From the NCBI GenBank assembly GCA_964036045.1, contig OZ038399.1:22702170-22766169 (forward strand): a stretch of DNA of 64,000 bases, read 5' to 3'. Shown piece after piece: positions 23,420-32,403 of this stretch. Source of the stretch: Eutreptiella sp. 'Long Island Sound 2002' (Eukaryota > Euglenozoa > Euglenophyceae > Eutreptiales > Eutreptiaceae). Made by a program: the position numbers and the translations under genes. The notes below the pieces were generated by a model. It did not search any database. It was not told the DNA's origin and worked only from the letters and a program-made list of their open reading frames with translations. Numbering within the stretch: position 1 is the first letter of the stretch; the number at the start of each line of letters is the position of its first letter.

Positions 23420-23680
23420 ATGGATATTAGGATCCTCTTCTTCCGGAACTTCTTCTTCATGTGGTTCGTGAGTGTGTGCATCAAATTCACTCATAATTAT
23501 GACACTGAAAAAAATAATGCCAACAACAGTAAAATTTATGTGGAATTGTACTATGGTGAGGATGAGGATGAGGAGTACGAAGCAGAGCAGATTGTTTCCA
23601 GGAAGATTCATCGTTGCAAAGCATTGTACTTGGTTCGTTGGAAGGGTTACAGTGGAGAGGATGATAAACCACTTTTGTAG
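23420..23680 (+). CDS. Short chromodomain ORF (left arm)
   Basis: An 86-codon ORF whose last ~35 residues fit a chromodomain: Y-E-A-E-Q-I-V-S-R-K-I, then Y-L-V-R-W-K-G-Y-S, preceded by an acidic stretch (E-D-E-D-E-E-Y). Chromodomains bind methylated histone tails; they occur in HP1/CBX-type proteins and at the C-terminus of chromoviral gypsy integrases. The usual N/T-W-E-P segment is replaced by D-D-K-P and the ORF then stops, so the domain lacks its last helix. The hydrophobic first 30 residues do not look like part of it, so the true start or upstream exon is unknown. No integrase motifs lie alongside. Confidence 0.5.
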   Translation: MDIRILFFRNFFFMWFVSVCIKFTHNYDTEKNNANNSKIYVELYYGEDEDEEYEAEQIVSRKIHRCKALYLVRWKGYSGEDDKPLL

Positions 23681-26261
23681 AAACCATCGTAGTTGACCGC
23701 AGTGTCCGACCCGAATGATTCCGTCAAGGCAAACATACCAAAGGACATGCATACACACAATCGATGAAAGCGCGATAGCGCACTGGGACTCTGGTGTGGC
23801 AAAGGAGAAAATAACACGCCAAACATCAACCCATGTCACGACACATGTCACAGCACACCCAATGACCCTCCCCAGCCCTCTATGTCATGGTGGCACAGCC
23901 GGCACAGGTGACACGGATGACACAAGTGCCACTCATCGTAGTACATGAATCATTGCGCACCATGGCGCATCCCAAGTAGCGGCCACGTGACATGACATAG
24001 CCCAATCCCCCCCCCCCCTCCGTGGCTGAGTAAGCTCCATTTGACCACGGAAATGTCCAACAACCCAAAAAATCACCACGATACGATCATAGGCAAAGCA
24101 CAAGAAGACGCGCCAAGAAGCACAAGAACATGTGCCACCCAATGCATCTCAGAGCATGCCCTTGGACAGTCTCTTATCGACCTTCCAATGTCACCAACTA
24201 AAGGGACCGAAGTTGGTGCCGATGATGATTCGTCATGTTTCTTTTTTTTTTTTTTAGCCCCGCATTCCTTCCCAATGTCAATGCCACTACCCATGCCCAA
24301 ATGGACTCAATATTCCGTTTGCCAATCAATTTTTTAGTGCAGAAGCGCACATTAGTCCGATCCACTTTCGTTCGTTTTGGATGTTGCTAAGTGTGATGTG
24401 CATGTTGTAACATCGAGCAATACAGCAGTGGCCAATTCCATTCAGCATCATGTCTCAATGAGAGTGTCAATGAGTGGTCAATCCATTTAACCAAAACCGA
24501 AAAATCAAAAAAGCACGATGTGTCTTAATGTTCAGATGTGCAGATGACACATCCAACCTGGCAAGTTGACTGGCGGCTGGAACTGCAGGATCATTCACCT
24601 AAGTTTCTGAGCCCACACATGCTGAGCCAAAAGCCAATTTGTCGTGTGCTCCACCCAGCGGCCGTTACTAAGCGGTTGATCAAACCACAAAGTTACAGTT
24701 CTCTTTGAAAGACCCGGGTGGCACCCAAATCCCATCGCGCGGCATAAGGCTCACAAGCGCAGTCTCCTCGCTCAGGCGGGTTCCTCGTAAAAAGGCCCTG
24801 GCCCTTGCCCAGCCGGAAAGCCTGCATTCTGCGGACTTGTTGAACCGCACCTGTTCTGACAGGCATTGCACAGCTTTGCCTTGCTTTGCCTGCCTTTCAA
24901 ACCACATGACGAATCAAATGCAAAGTATTACCCCTTCGAAAGTTTGTCTTTCTGGTGGGGCTTCTGTCTGATGAGAAATCAAGTACATCTTTGCTAAAAA
25001 GTGTAACCATTTCGAAGAATGCAAGTAATTATCGTTTCGCTGCATTTTTTGTTATCTGCAGAAAACCAAAAGGAACAAGAGGAACGATGTAGGAGACAAG
25101 TCAACGCTACTGATAACACACAACGGATCTAAAATTTATGGATAAGTTTCTTCTCTTAAGTTCATCAGGCTTCAAAGTTATTTCGCTTAGCTTCTATTTC
25201 TGTTTCACCCAGCCTGCAGAAGCTTCAAATAATGCAACCGCTATGAGTGAGGACATTCTCGAATATTGTAGCCTTCGGTAGCGGAGGCGTACTGATGCAA
25301 GTCCCTCAAAGCCCCTACATCAGCCCAACACTGACACTATGCTTGGTTGCTAGCTAGTGGTTTCTACAATTTGTTTTGGTATAGTGTTGCCATCCATCGC
25401 TACCTCCATGGACCTAAGTAACCTGTGGTTCACGGTGTGTGTATGGTGTGTGTATGTGTGCACATGTACATTCATGGTACAATACATGATGCACGCAAGA
25501 CGTTATTCACCGCATACAATCACCCGGGTATAGAGGACGATGCGGTTATGGAAGCACAACGCACACAAAGTCGGTAATGCATCAAATGGCTAAATGCCGA
25601 TCCACCAAGCAATCAGCAATTGGTGGCGTATTCCATGAGTTGCGCCAGTGTGATAAGCAAGACTCAGATGCGTTCGCTTGGCATGCGCGTGGTGCGTTGG
25701 ACGACATCAACAACTTAAAAGGTAATTTGGGCAACACTCCCTCATTCTCACTCGAGAGCTGCTTATTTGTAAACCATCCAAACGGCACATTGTCAAGCGG
25801 CACATGGTCAAGCGCAATCTATCACAGGCTGCGGATATTGCCTAAATGTGATAGGGGAACTACTGTGCAAATTCAACTTAGTCCACAGTGCTTTTCCTTT
25901 CCATTTTGAGAACTTGTCGAATGCCAAAGGCGCGGACAAAGATACTGAAGTTATTTTTTGCGTTGAAATATGGATACTCCCAATCAAAGCCTTTTAGCCT
26001 CTTTTGATGCGAGATGGAATTCGGAAGTTATTGGGGTCCATTTTTTTTCCGGGAACACGGACAAATTCTCAACGGCACGAGCAAAACTCATCAGTGGTAC
26101 ATTGAAACCATTGGCGAAAAAAAATAGACACTCAGAAAGAAAGAAACTAGCGGCCGTCACATTGTCCGCGCAATCTACCACAGGCCGCGGATATTGGATA
26201 TAGCACAATCCTGGTGTCGCGCGCCATCGCCCTGGCCCCTCACATCACCATCCCCATCTAC
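23681..26261. other. Arm interior without recognised genes
   Basis: Only short ORFs occur. A ~40 bp phrase, gcgcaatctaYcacaggcYg followed by cggatattg, occurs twice, at about 25,812 and 26,169, suggesting a local duplication. A TG-rich simple repeat lies at 25,430-25,465. The mirror stretch is 32,893-35,473. Confidence 0.5.
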
Positions 26262-26286
26262 TAGAGGATGATTCTTGCAACGAGCA
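26262..26286. repeat. 25 bp direct repeat, left flank of the Penelope-like element
   Basis: tagaggatgattcttgcaac plus gagca occurs here and in the same orientation at 32,379-32,403, immediately outside the two ends of the retroelement. I read it as the target-site duplication made on insertion; a short terminal repeat of the element is the alternative. The arm also places an inverted copy at 32,868-32,892. Confidence 0.75.
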
Positions 26287-26493
26287 AACAGGCAATGCTC
26301 TTCAATGGATCAATTCATTCCAGAAAGCTAAGTGCAACACAAGCATGATCAATGTTATTGTTTTTCCTTGGGTGCCCACGTGGGCGCACATGTGTATGCA
26401 TGCATGCTTTTTGGTTACTCCAAGCCGGCGCTTTTTCGCTTTGCGTGTGATATCCATATGTGGTCACATACGTTCAAGAATCGTTCAAGATAT

Positions 26494-29400
26494 TTATATA
26501 GCCGACGACAAGGGCAGGGTGTCCGGGGTTCTCCCCGCCCTTGTGGCATTAAACATTCGCAATAGTTGTCTGGTGCGTTCCTGGTGTGGCGTGTTCCTGG
26601 TGTGCTGCAGCAGGTGCAGCTTGAACTTGTTCTCCCACCAGGACCGGGGGTACCCCTTCGCTGTCAGTTCCCTGTGCACTGTGGTGGCATTGTCTGCAAA
26701 CAGGTCACCTGTGCTGGAGTACTGTACACATTTTTTAGCAAGTGCAGGGATGAGGGATTGTAGGGTTGCTCTGGCATTAGGTGAGTGTGCATCTGGGTAC
26801 CTGATGAGTTGTTGGCCTGGGCTGAGGGTCTGTTGGTCCTGCAGTTTATTTTTCAGTGAGATGTCTATGTGCCCTGAAAGCGGGTGTGTGTGCAGTACGG
26901 CCTCAAGGGTGGGCAGGTGAGTGCCCACGCCCTCCTCCTGCAGCTTCAGGGTATATAACTTCTCAAAGAATGATTGGACTGCACTTAGGTGCTGTAGTGC
27001 AAAGCCCTGTCCCACCAGGTTGTCCCTGAAGCGGAACGGTCGGGTGGGTACCATATGTACAGGGAAATGTTGGTTGATCAGAGATTTCTGTGCTGTCCAT
27101 GGCTTTGAGTAAAACCTGTGCTCCTGTACCATGGTGAAAATACTGGACAACTGTGCGGAGCACGTTCCTCCTATTGCCACACCTTTGATTTGTTCTAGGA
27201 TTGTGTTTCCGACACAGAACAGCGCATTGTGGTGGAGTTCATACTCCAGGAATTCTCTCAGTGCAGCATATGGTACATTGTGGAATTGCTCTTTGGACCC
27301 TTGCCCCACCCTGTCCAGCTTTTTGTGCTCCTTGTGCAGGGCGAACCACATACCTTCCTGTTTTTTCACCCGTTTGTTGAGCTTCTGGACCAGGAGTGCA
27401 TGCAGTGCATCCACCGCTTTCAGTGTGGCTGTTCTGTTCAGTGAGGGGAAGAAATCTTTTATGTCCAATTCCCACATAGTGTACAGGGGGTCGCTGTGTG
27501 TGGCCTGTGGTGTGCTCGCTGTATGTTGTGCGCACGCCCGTGTTTCCCATGGTGTGCCATCAGGAGTGTGTCGCAGTCGTGTGTTGGCGCGCTGTGCCCA
27601 TGACACAACGCCATCCAGGCGTGTCATTTCCAGTGTTTGGAGTGTGCGTGCGCCTTGCTCTACCATTATCGTGAGTGCTCTCCCCATGAGTCGTGAATAG
27701 GCCTTTAACGGATGTTTAGCGTAGCTGAAGATTACCCGCTGCTTCCACTCGCTGTCGGTGCGGTCCGCCATCTTGTTTTTCGGGATGATGTACGCGTGTG
27801 GGCAAGTCTTGCCTGCGCCCCATTGCCACTGGTCGTCCAGTCCAAATCGTTGTGCAGCTCGGTACATACGCTGGAGGCATGTTGCCTTGGCTTCCATGGT
27901 GGTTTTGCTCGTTTTCACGTGGCGGAATTGATTCTTGTCCTGGAATGTCCCTAGCAATTTTTGGCAGTACAGCTTGCGGCAGATCGTGGCGATTTTTCCG
28001 GCGTTCTTGTCGACGGCAGTGAACATGAGCCCTTTGCGGTGTGCATTTTCGGTGAACTCCTGTAACAGGCCAGCATGGAGTTGTGGTGGCACCTGCTGTT
28101 TTGCTTGACGCCACATGTTGGTCAGGTCCTCCATGAAGGTAATGTACGCCCCTTCCCGCACTTGCTCGCGCTGCGGTCCACTGACTCGTCCCAATTGTTT
28201 GATGGTGTTGGTCATGGCCTCATGCATGGTCTCCCATTTGGGGATCGTGCAGTTCTTGGCATTTTGGTTCAGGATCATCGCTTGCTTGCCGTGTATGACT
28301 GCCTGTTGTTTCGGGTCCCTGACGAAGACACAGTTGTCGATTTTTGTAACTCCGCTGTATCTGTGGCAGTTGCATGGGCTTGTGGCATAGTGCTCGATGT
28401 CGTCCCACGTCCACTTTGTTGCACGGCTGCTCAGGATCTCGGTTACGGTGGGTCCCCGCTTTCCGACAAACCTCATGACGGACTCAATGTATTCCACCGT
28501 ACTTTGTGGTAGTCCGCTGCGACCCAGGACCATGCGGTAGGCCCGTTTGAGTTCCCGCAGGGATGTTTGGTTTCCCACTGGGTAGGGGATCGTGATGATG
28601 GTGGGGATACGGACTCGGCATCGTTGCCACAGCTTGTGGCGGACTTTGTGGAGCAGCATGGCGTGTTTGTCGGGGTCGATGTGGCGTTTGGAGTCCAGCA
28701 GCAGTTGTAGCAGGAGCCTGGAGCTGGTGTGTGTGCGTTGACGGCGGAGCTCATCATGGGCCAGTCGGCGTATGCAGTTCACGGAAGTCCAGCCTCGTTC
28801 TCTCAGTGGTCCCTTGAGGGTCGCCCAGCGGCTGCCCTTGTACTTCTGTTCCTTGTTGAATACCTTGCCCAGTCGGCGCATCCACCGCTGCTCAGCCGCA
28901 CGCACGGTGTGTGAGTGGCATACTTCGAGTGGCACCATGATCCAGTCATGGCGCCCCAGGTTCTCCATAGTCTTGTAGAATATTTCCTTGTCCACCCGTG
29001 TAGGAGTCGGTCGTCCTGCGGCGTAGTGTTCCCAGGCCCGGTCCACCATGGGTCTAGGCCCGGTCTTTCCCACCATGCCGACGTACACTCGGCCCATTGA
29101 CTTGTGCAGCATGGCGTATACGTAGTACCCAGGCTTGTCCAATGGGCTGTACAGCGCCTTGCTGAGTCCTGCAACCTTTGCGATGTGGCGGCATGGACTG
29201 TACTTCAGGATGTCGATGGTGTTGTTCAGGTTATTCGCAAGTCGTTCATGGCCTTGTGCTTGCCCGGAGTCCAGGATGGCCTTCCGTTCGTTTGCCAGTT
29301 CATCCCATAGGTGATCGTACTCTCGGGTGACCTGTGATCGTGGCAGAAAGCATGTTGGAGGTAGGTACCATCTGCCCTGGCGGGTCTGGAATTTTCCTCG

Positions 29401-30558
29401 TAGTGCGGCAGTGTAGGTGTGTATGTCCAGCGTATGGTATCTCTCCTTGGCAGGCAGTTGCACTGGTGGGAAGTACCACCAGGTGATGGTGGTGTGTTGG
29501 GTTGCGTGTCGTCGTCGGTCGCGTCCTCGGGTGCGTGTCATTCGGCGGAGCCACCTTGACTGTAGTAGGACGGATTCCTGTACAGAACATACTTGGAACC
29601 CTCGGCCTCTTGATGATGTTGTCTTGAGCTGCGTGTTCCAGTGGGATTCCGAATCCCGGACCCCAATAATGTACCCCAGATGTGGATTGTGCTGTCGGTG
29701 CTGTATCCACGTGTCTGGGTCCATATTTGGTTGTACTATCCATAGCTCATGTGGGGGTCGGCGTGTATCATCGGGTGACGGTGGGGTTGTAGACGCAGTG
29801 GCCCCCAGTGCTGTCGTCTCGACGGCCAGGGTGCCCGCATGTGGTACCATGCAGTGTTCGATGGCCAGGCTTCCTCGAATTTTTTGGATGTCGAATAGGC
29901 CAGTCCACATCTCCGTCCATTGGCCTGGTACTGTCCACGCATCTGGGTGTTCTCGGCAGTAGGCATCCAGTTGCCTTTCATAGACGCGCAGTATGTCTGT
30001 AAATTCAGCGATGGTATGATCAGCCACTTCCGCCCAGTGGCGGTATGCGTGTGTCTGCGCATAGTGTGTCCATAGGCGGGTGGTGCTGGCTGATTGCAGT
30101 ACGCGGCGTTTGAAGGAGTGGATGAACTGGTCATCGGCGGTAGGTGGTTGTAGAGGTTGGTGCATATCAAACCTGGTCACTGTAGTGAGCCAGTGTGCGC
30201 TGCGGTACTCCGCCGCTGCGGCCAGTGCATCGATCATGCGTGCTGCTCTGTCGGCTCTTGCCATACCACTCTGCAGCTGGCGTAGCAGTGTTGCTGTGGG
30301 CGGGTGTTCCCGGGGTTGTACCTCCTGTGGTGTTTGTGGCTTGTGGATCCATGGTTTGGCCCATGGCATTCGGGGTGTGCGTGTAGGGGTTGGGGTGCGG
30401 GGTGTACCTTCAGTGATGGGCTCCTCATCGGAGGAGCGGTCTTCTGGGATGGTGTGTTGGGATGCTTCCCGTGGCAGTGTTGTGGTCGGGGTTGGGTTGC
30501 GTCGGGCAGATCGCATTCGTAGCCGTCGTTGCCGTGCTGCATCTTGGGCGGCGCGCAT
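26494..30558 (-). CDS. Penelope-like ORF2: GIY-YIG endonuclease plus reverse transcriptase
   Basis: A 1,354-residue protein that would nick target DNA and copy element RNA into it. The N-terminal 400 residues are Arg/Thr/Pro-rich and unassigned. The GIY-YIG domain spans ~477-570: Y-Y-V-Y-A-M-L, Y-V-G-M-V, catalytic Arg in V-D-R-A-W-E-H-Y, Glu in A-A-E-Q-R-W and a following F-N-K. A Cys/His cluster (C-N-C-H ... D-N-C) lies at ~729-743. RT segments: V-D-K-N-A-G (849-854), A-Y-I-I-P-K-N-K (922-929), L-D-I-K-D-F-F-P-S-L with the first catalytic Asp (1031-1040), G-V-A-I-G-G-T-C-S-A-Q (1126-1136) and F-R-D-N at the YxDD position (1177-1180, bases 27,030-27,019). A thumb with G-Y-P-R-S-W-W ends the protein. 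The Asn in place of the second Asp is unusual. The last 86 codons are duplicated, inverted, at 32,402-32,660. Confidence 0.88.
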   Translation of the reverse strand: MRAAQDAARQRRLRMRSARRNPTPTTTLPREASQHTIPEDRSSDEEPITEGTPRTPTPTRTPRMPWAKPWIHKPQTPQEVQPREHPPTATLLRQLQSGMARADRAARMIDALAAAAEYRSAHWLTTVTRFDMHQPLQPPTADDQFIHSFKRRVLQSASTTRLWTHYAQTHAYRHWAEVADHTIAEFTDILRVYERQLDAYCREHPDAWTVPGQWTEMWTGLFDIQKIRGSLAIEHCMVPHAGTLAVETTALGATASTTPPSPDDTRRPPHELWIVQPNMDPDTWIQHRQHNPHLGYIIGVRDSESHWNTQLKTTSSRGRGFQVCSVQESVLLQSRWLRRMTRTRGRDRRRHATQHTTITWWYFPPVQLPAKERYHTLDIHTYTAALRGKFQTRQGRWYLPPTCFLPRSQVTREYDHLWDELANERKAILDSGQAQGHERLANNLNNTIDILKYSPCRHIAKVAGLSKALYSPLDKPGYYVYAMLHKSMGRVYVGMVGKTGPRPMVDRAWEHYAAGRPTPTRVDKEIFYKTMENLGRHDWIMVPLEVCHSHTVRAAEQRWMRRLGKVFNKEQKYKGSRWATLKGPLRERGWTSVNCIRRLAHDELRRQRTHTSSRLLLQLLLDSKRHIDPDKHAMLLHKVRHKLWQRCRVRIPTIITIPYPVGNQTSLRELKRAYRMVLGRSGLPQSTVEYIESVMRFVGKRGPTVTEILSSRATKWTWDDIEHYATSPCNCHRYSGVTKIDNCVFVRDPKQQAVIHGKQAMILNQNAKNCTIPKWETMHEAMTNTIKQLGRVSGPQREQVREGAYITFMEDLTNMWRQAKQQVPPQLHAGLLQEFTENAHRKGLMFTAVDKNAGKIATICRKLYCQKLLGTFQDKNQFRHVKTSKTTMEAKATCLQRMYRAAQRFGLDDQWQWGAGKTCPHAYIIPKNKMADRTDSEWKQRVIFSYAKHPLKAYSRLMGRALTIMVEQGARTLQTLEMTRLDGVVSWAQRANTRLRHTPDGTPWETRACAQHTASTPQATHSDPLYTMWELDIKDFFPSLNRTATLKAVDALHALLVQKLNKRVKKQEGMWFALHKEHKKLDRVGQGSKEQFHNVPYAALREFLEYELHHNALFCVGNTILEQIKGVAIGGTCSAQLSSIFTMVQEHRFYSKPWTAQKSLINQHFPVHMVPTRPFRFRDNLVGQGFALQHLSAVQSFFEKLYTLKLQEEGVGTHLPTLEAVLHTHPLSGHIDISLKNKLQDQQTLSPGQQLIRYPDAHSPNARATLQSLIPALAKKCVQYSSTGDLFADNATTVHRELTAKGYPRSWWENKFKLHLLQHTRNTPHQERTRQLLRMFNATRAGRTPDTLPLSSAI

Positions 30559-30692
30559 TTCCCGGCGGATTTGCTGTCGTGCCTCTGGATGTGTCTTGGT
30601 TTTGGCCTTCGCACGGCGTGACCATCGTTGGCGGCGGATGCGTGTGCGTGTGGGGTGTGCTGGGGTGGGGGCGGGCTGTGAGGTGGGTGGTG

Positions 30693-32213
30693 TTACTGTT
30701 GTCCGGCACTTGCTGCCGGAGGATCGGGCTTATTCCTTTTGGGTCCAATGGCTTCGTGTGCCTGGTCTTTGGATTCGTAGAGGTCACCTTCGGGTACCCA
30801 GCGGATTATCTTCGTGTCCGTGTCCTCGGTGCATAGCACTGCCACTCCGTTGACATCCTTCCTGGATGATAGGTCGACGCGCACTAGATGTGCTTCCAAT
30901 TTTCGTGATGCTCCTCTGACATTTGCCCACTTCGTCTGGACCTCGGCTCCCGTATCACCCCTCAGTGTTTTGGCTGCCTCCGAGGCGGTTCGTTTCTCCA
31001 ACACTTGTGCTCGCATGTGGGTGTCACCCTCATCTGGTGTGGGTTCACGGTCTTCGGGGTCTTCCTGTGTGCCATGGATGAGTGCGGCTTCAGATTCATC
31101 AAGTGTGACATCCGGCGGCGCTTCCGGCACCGCAAGGCTTTGTTGCTTAAGCAGTTGCTCAAAACATTTTGCGTTGAAGGCTTGATGCGCGTTGTACTGT
31201 AACTTGAATGTTCCCACGCTTTTTTGGATGGATTTGGTGGTGGACTCCAAATTTGTGACACGCCCGGAGAGTGTATCGACTCGTCCTTGGAGTTCTTTCG
31301 TAGCCCGTGTTGTTGTTGCTGGGATCGGTTCCGGTGGGCCCATGGTTGGATTTTTCGTGTGTTCTCGCGTGGCCACGTTGGTGGTCTTCTTGGGCGCGGG
31401 TTCCGCCTTCTCCTTTTCCTTTTCTTTGTTCTTCTCCTTCGTTCGTGTGGCACCTTCGGATCTTGGTTGGTCCACGTCAGCGTGTGTGGGCGCGGATGTT
31501 CTTTTCAAAGTCATGGCATCTCCGTCGGCATCAATAAGTCCTTCGCCGTTCCACATTGCGGTCTTGGCGTCCTCTCCATTGTGAAATACAAGTAGGAGTT
31601 CTGATCCTTGGACTTCTATGTCGGGCTCCGTATCGGTGTTGAGTTGGTCCACGATGTACTCGATGTGGGCCGGGGTCCATTTGTATCGTTCATGTGTCTG
31701 CACAAGAATGTGGTGGCGTTCCGGTGTTTCCTCGTCCCCGCCATCGTGTGAATTGCGGTCTTGACGCTCGTGTGGTGTCGTTGGGCGTTCCGATTTTGGT
31801 GGTAGTAGCATTATGTCTTCGAAGATTAGGCCCTCGTCCCTCGCTTTTCTCCACCTTGAGAGATTGGTCAATACTCTTTGGAGATTTCTTTTCCGTCCGG
31901 TGATTTTGGTACAGTCCCACGACCTATGCCCGCGCTGCCCACAGTTGAAGCAGATCTCGTCTCTCACGATGTTGCCGTCTGCATCTACGTCCTCGCAATC
32001 ATGTCTCTCGGGACAGTCCCAAGCTGTATGATTTTTGCCGCAGATGATGCACTCGAGTTTTCTTTCGCCGTCGTCCCATCGCTTGCGATTGCCCTTTCCT
32101 TTTCCACCACGCTTCGGGTCGGCGGTGTTGGTTTTGCGTCGGTTCTTGGGGCAGTTGATGGTGGTATGCGTTCCCATGGTGTTGCATGATCGGCAGTAGT
32201 GTTTCGGCGGCAT
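30693..32213 (-). CDS. Penelope-like ORF1: zinc-knuckle, coiled-coil protein
   Basis: The frame is open from 32,588, but its first 62 residues are antisense of the duplicated ORF2 end and the next 63 are 5' leader. I start at the ATG of M-P-P-K-H-Y-C, 32,213 (506 residues). Three zinc knuckles follow: C-R-S-C ... H ... C (spacing 2-5-4), C-I-I-C-G-K-N-H-T-A-W-D-C (2-3-4) and C-F-N-C-G-Q-R-G-H-R-S-W-D-C (canonical 2-4-4). Then comes a Lys/Glu-rich stretch and a coiled coil (L-Q-G-R-V-D-T-L-S-G-R-V-T-N-L). The C-terminal ~80 residues look folded but are unrecognised. Such proteins bind element RNA, as Gag does. No RNase H or protease is seen. Confidence 0.82.
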   Translation of the reverse strand: MPPKHYCRSCNTMGTHTTINCPKNRRKTNTADPKRGGKGKGNRKRWDDGERKLECIICGKNHTAWDCPERHDCEDVDADGNIVRDEICFNCGQRGHRSWDCTKITGRKRNLQRVLTNLSRWRKARDEGLIFEDIMLLPPKSERPTTPHERQDRNSHDGGDEETPERHHILVQTHERYKWTPAHIEYIVDQLNTDTEPDIEVQGSELLLVFHNGEDAKTAMWNGEGLIDADGDAMTLKRTSAPTHADVDQPRSEGATRTKEKNKEKEKEKAEPAPKKTTNVATREHTKNPTMGPPEPIPATTTRATKELQGRVDTLSGRVTNLESTTKSIQKSVGTFKLQYNAHQAFNAKCFEQLLKQQSLAVPEAPPDVTLDESEAALIHGTQEDPEDREPTPDEGDTHMRAQVLEKRTASEAAKTLRGDTGAEVQTKWANVRGASRKLEAHLVRVDLSSRKDVNGVAVLCTEDTDTKIIRWVPEGDLYESKDQAHEAIGPKRNKPDPPAASAGQQ

Positions 32214-32378
32214 CGTTGAAGAGCTTGAGTTTGAGGTTGGTTTCGGGTCGGGGCGTATTTGCGGCGTACTTGGCTTGAGTGTTGGCTTGATACACGGCTT
32301 GTTGGTACGTAGTACGAGGCTTCGTAGTACGCGTAATTTTACGATGTCCCTTTTGCGGCTCGGGGACAAAGACGTTAG

Positions 32379-32403
32379 TAGAGGATGATTCTTGCAACGA
32401 GCA
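32379..32403. repeat. 25 bp direct repeat, right flank of the Penelope-like element
   Basis: Second copy of the 26,262-26,286 sequence. Its last two bases (ca) are also the first two bases of the right inverted-repeat arm, so the arm joins here with 2 bp of microhomology. Confidence 0.75.

Larger units (their letters stand above)
20755..26752. repeat. Left arm of a 5,998 bp inverted repeat
   Basis: Each base x in 20,755-26,752 is complementary to base 59,154-x in 32,402-38,399, with no indel anywhere. Homopolymers match exactly (for example a 14-A/T run and C/G runs of 11 and 12). The only difference I found is 23,332 versus 35,822 (A in both, so unpaired). The outer end falls inside a Gag codon run and the inner end inside the Penelope ORF2 3' part. 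The arm carries no intact gene: it holds the 3' end of the Penelope element, a chromodomain ORF, a big hairpin and a 3-copy tandem repeat. Confidence 0.97.
26287..32378 (-). mobile_element. Penelope-like retroelement, ~6.1 kb, two ORFs
   Basis: On the minus strand the order is a 5' leader (32,378-32,214), ORF1 with zinc knuckles (32,213-30,693), a 134 bp gap, ORF2 with GIY-YIG and RT (30,558-26,494) and a ~200 bp 3' tail. A 25 bp direct repeat brackets it. Both ORFs are open, so the insertion looks young. Beyond its 5' flank repeat the sequence turns into the inverted-repeat arm, which begins with an inverted copy of the element's own 3' end. Placing GIY-YIG before RT matches the permuted Chlamys-type arrangement known from green algae and protists. 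Confidence 0.8.
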
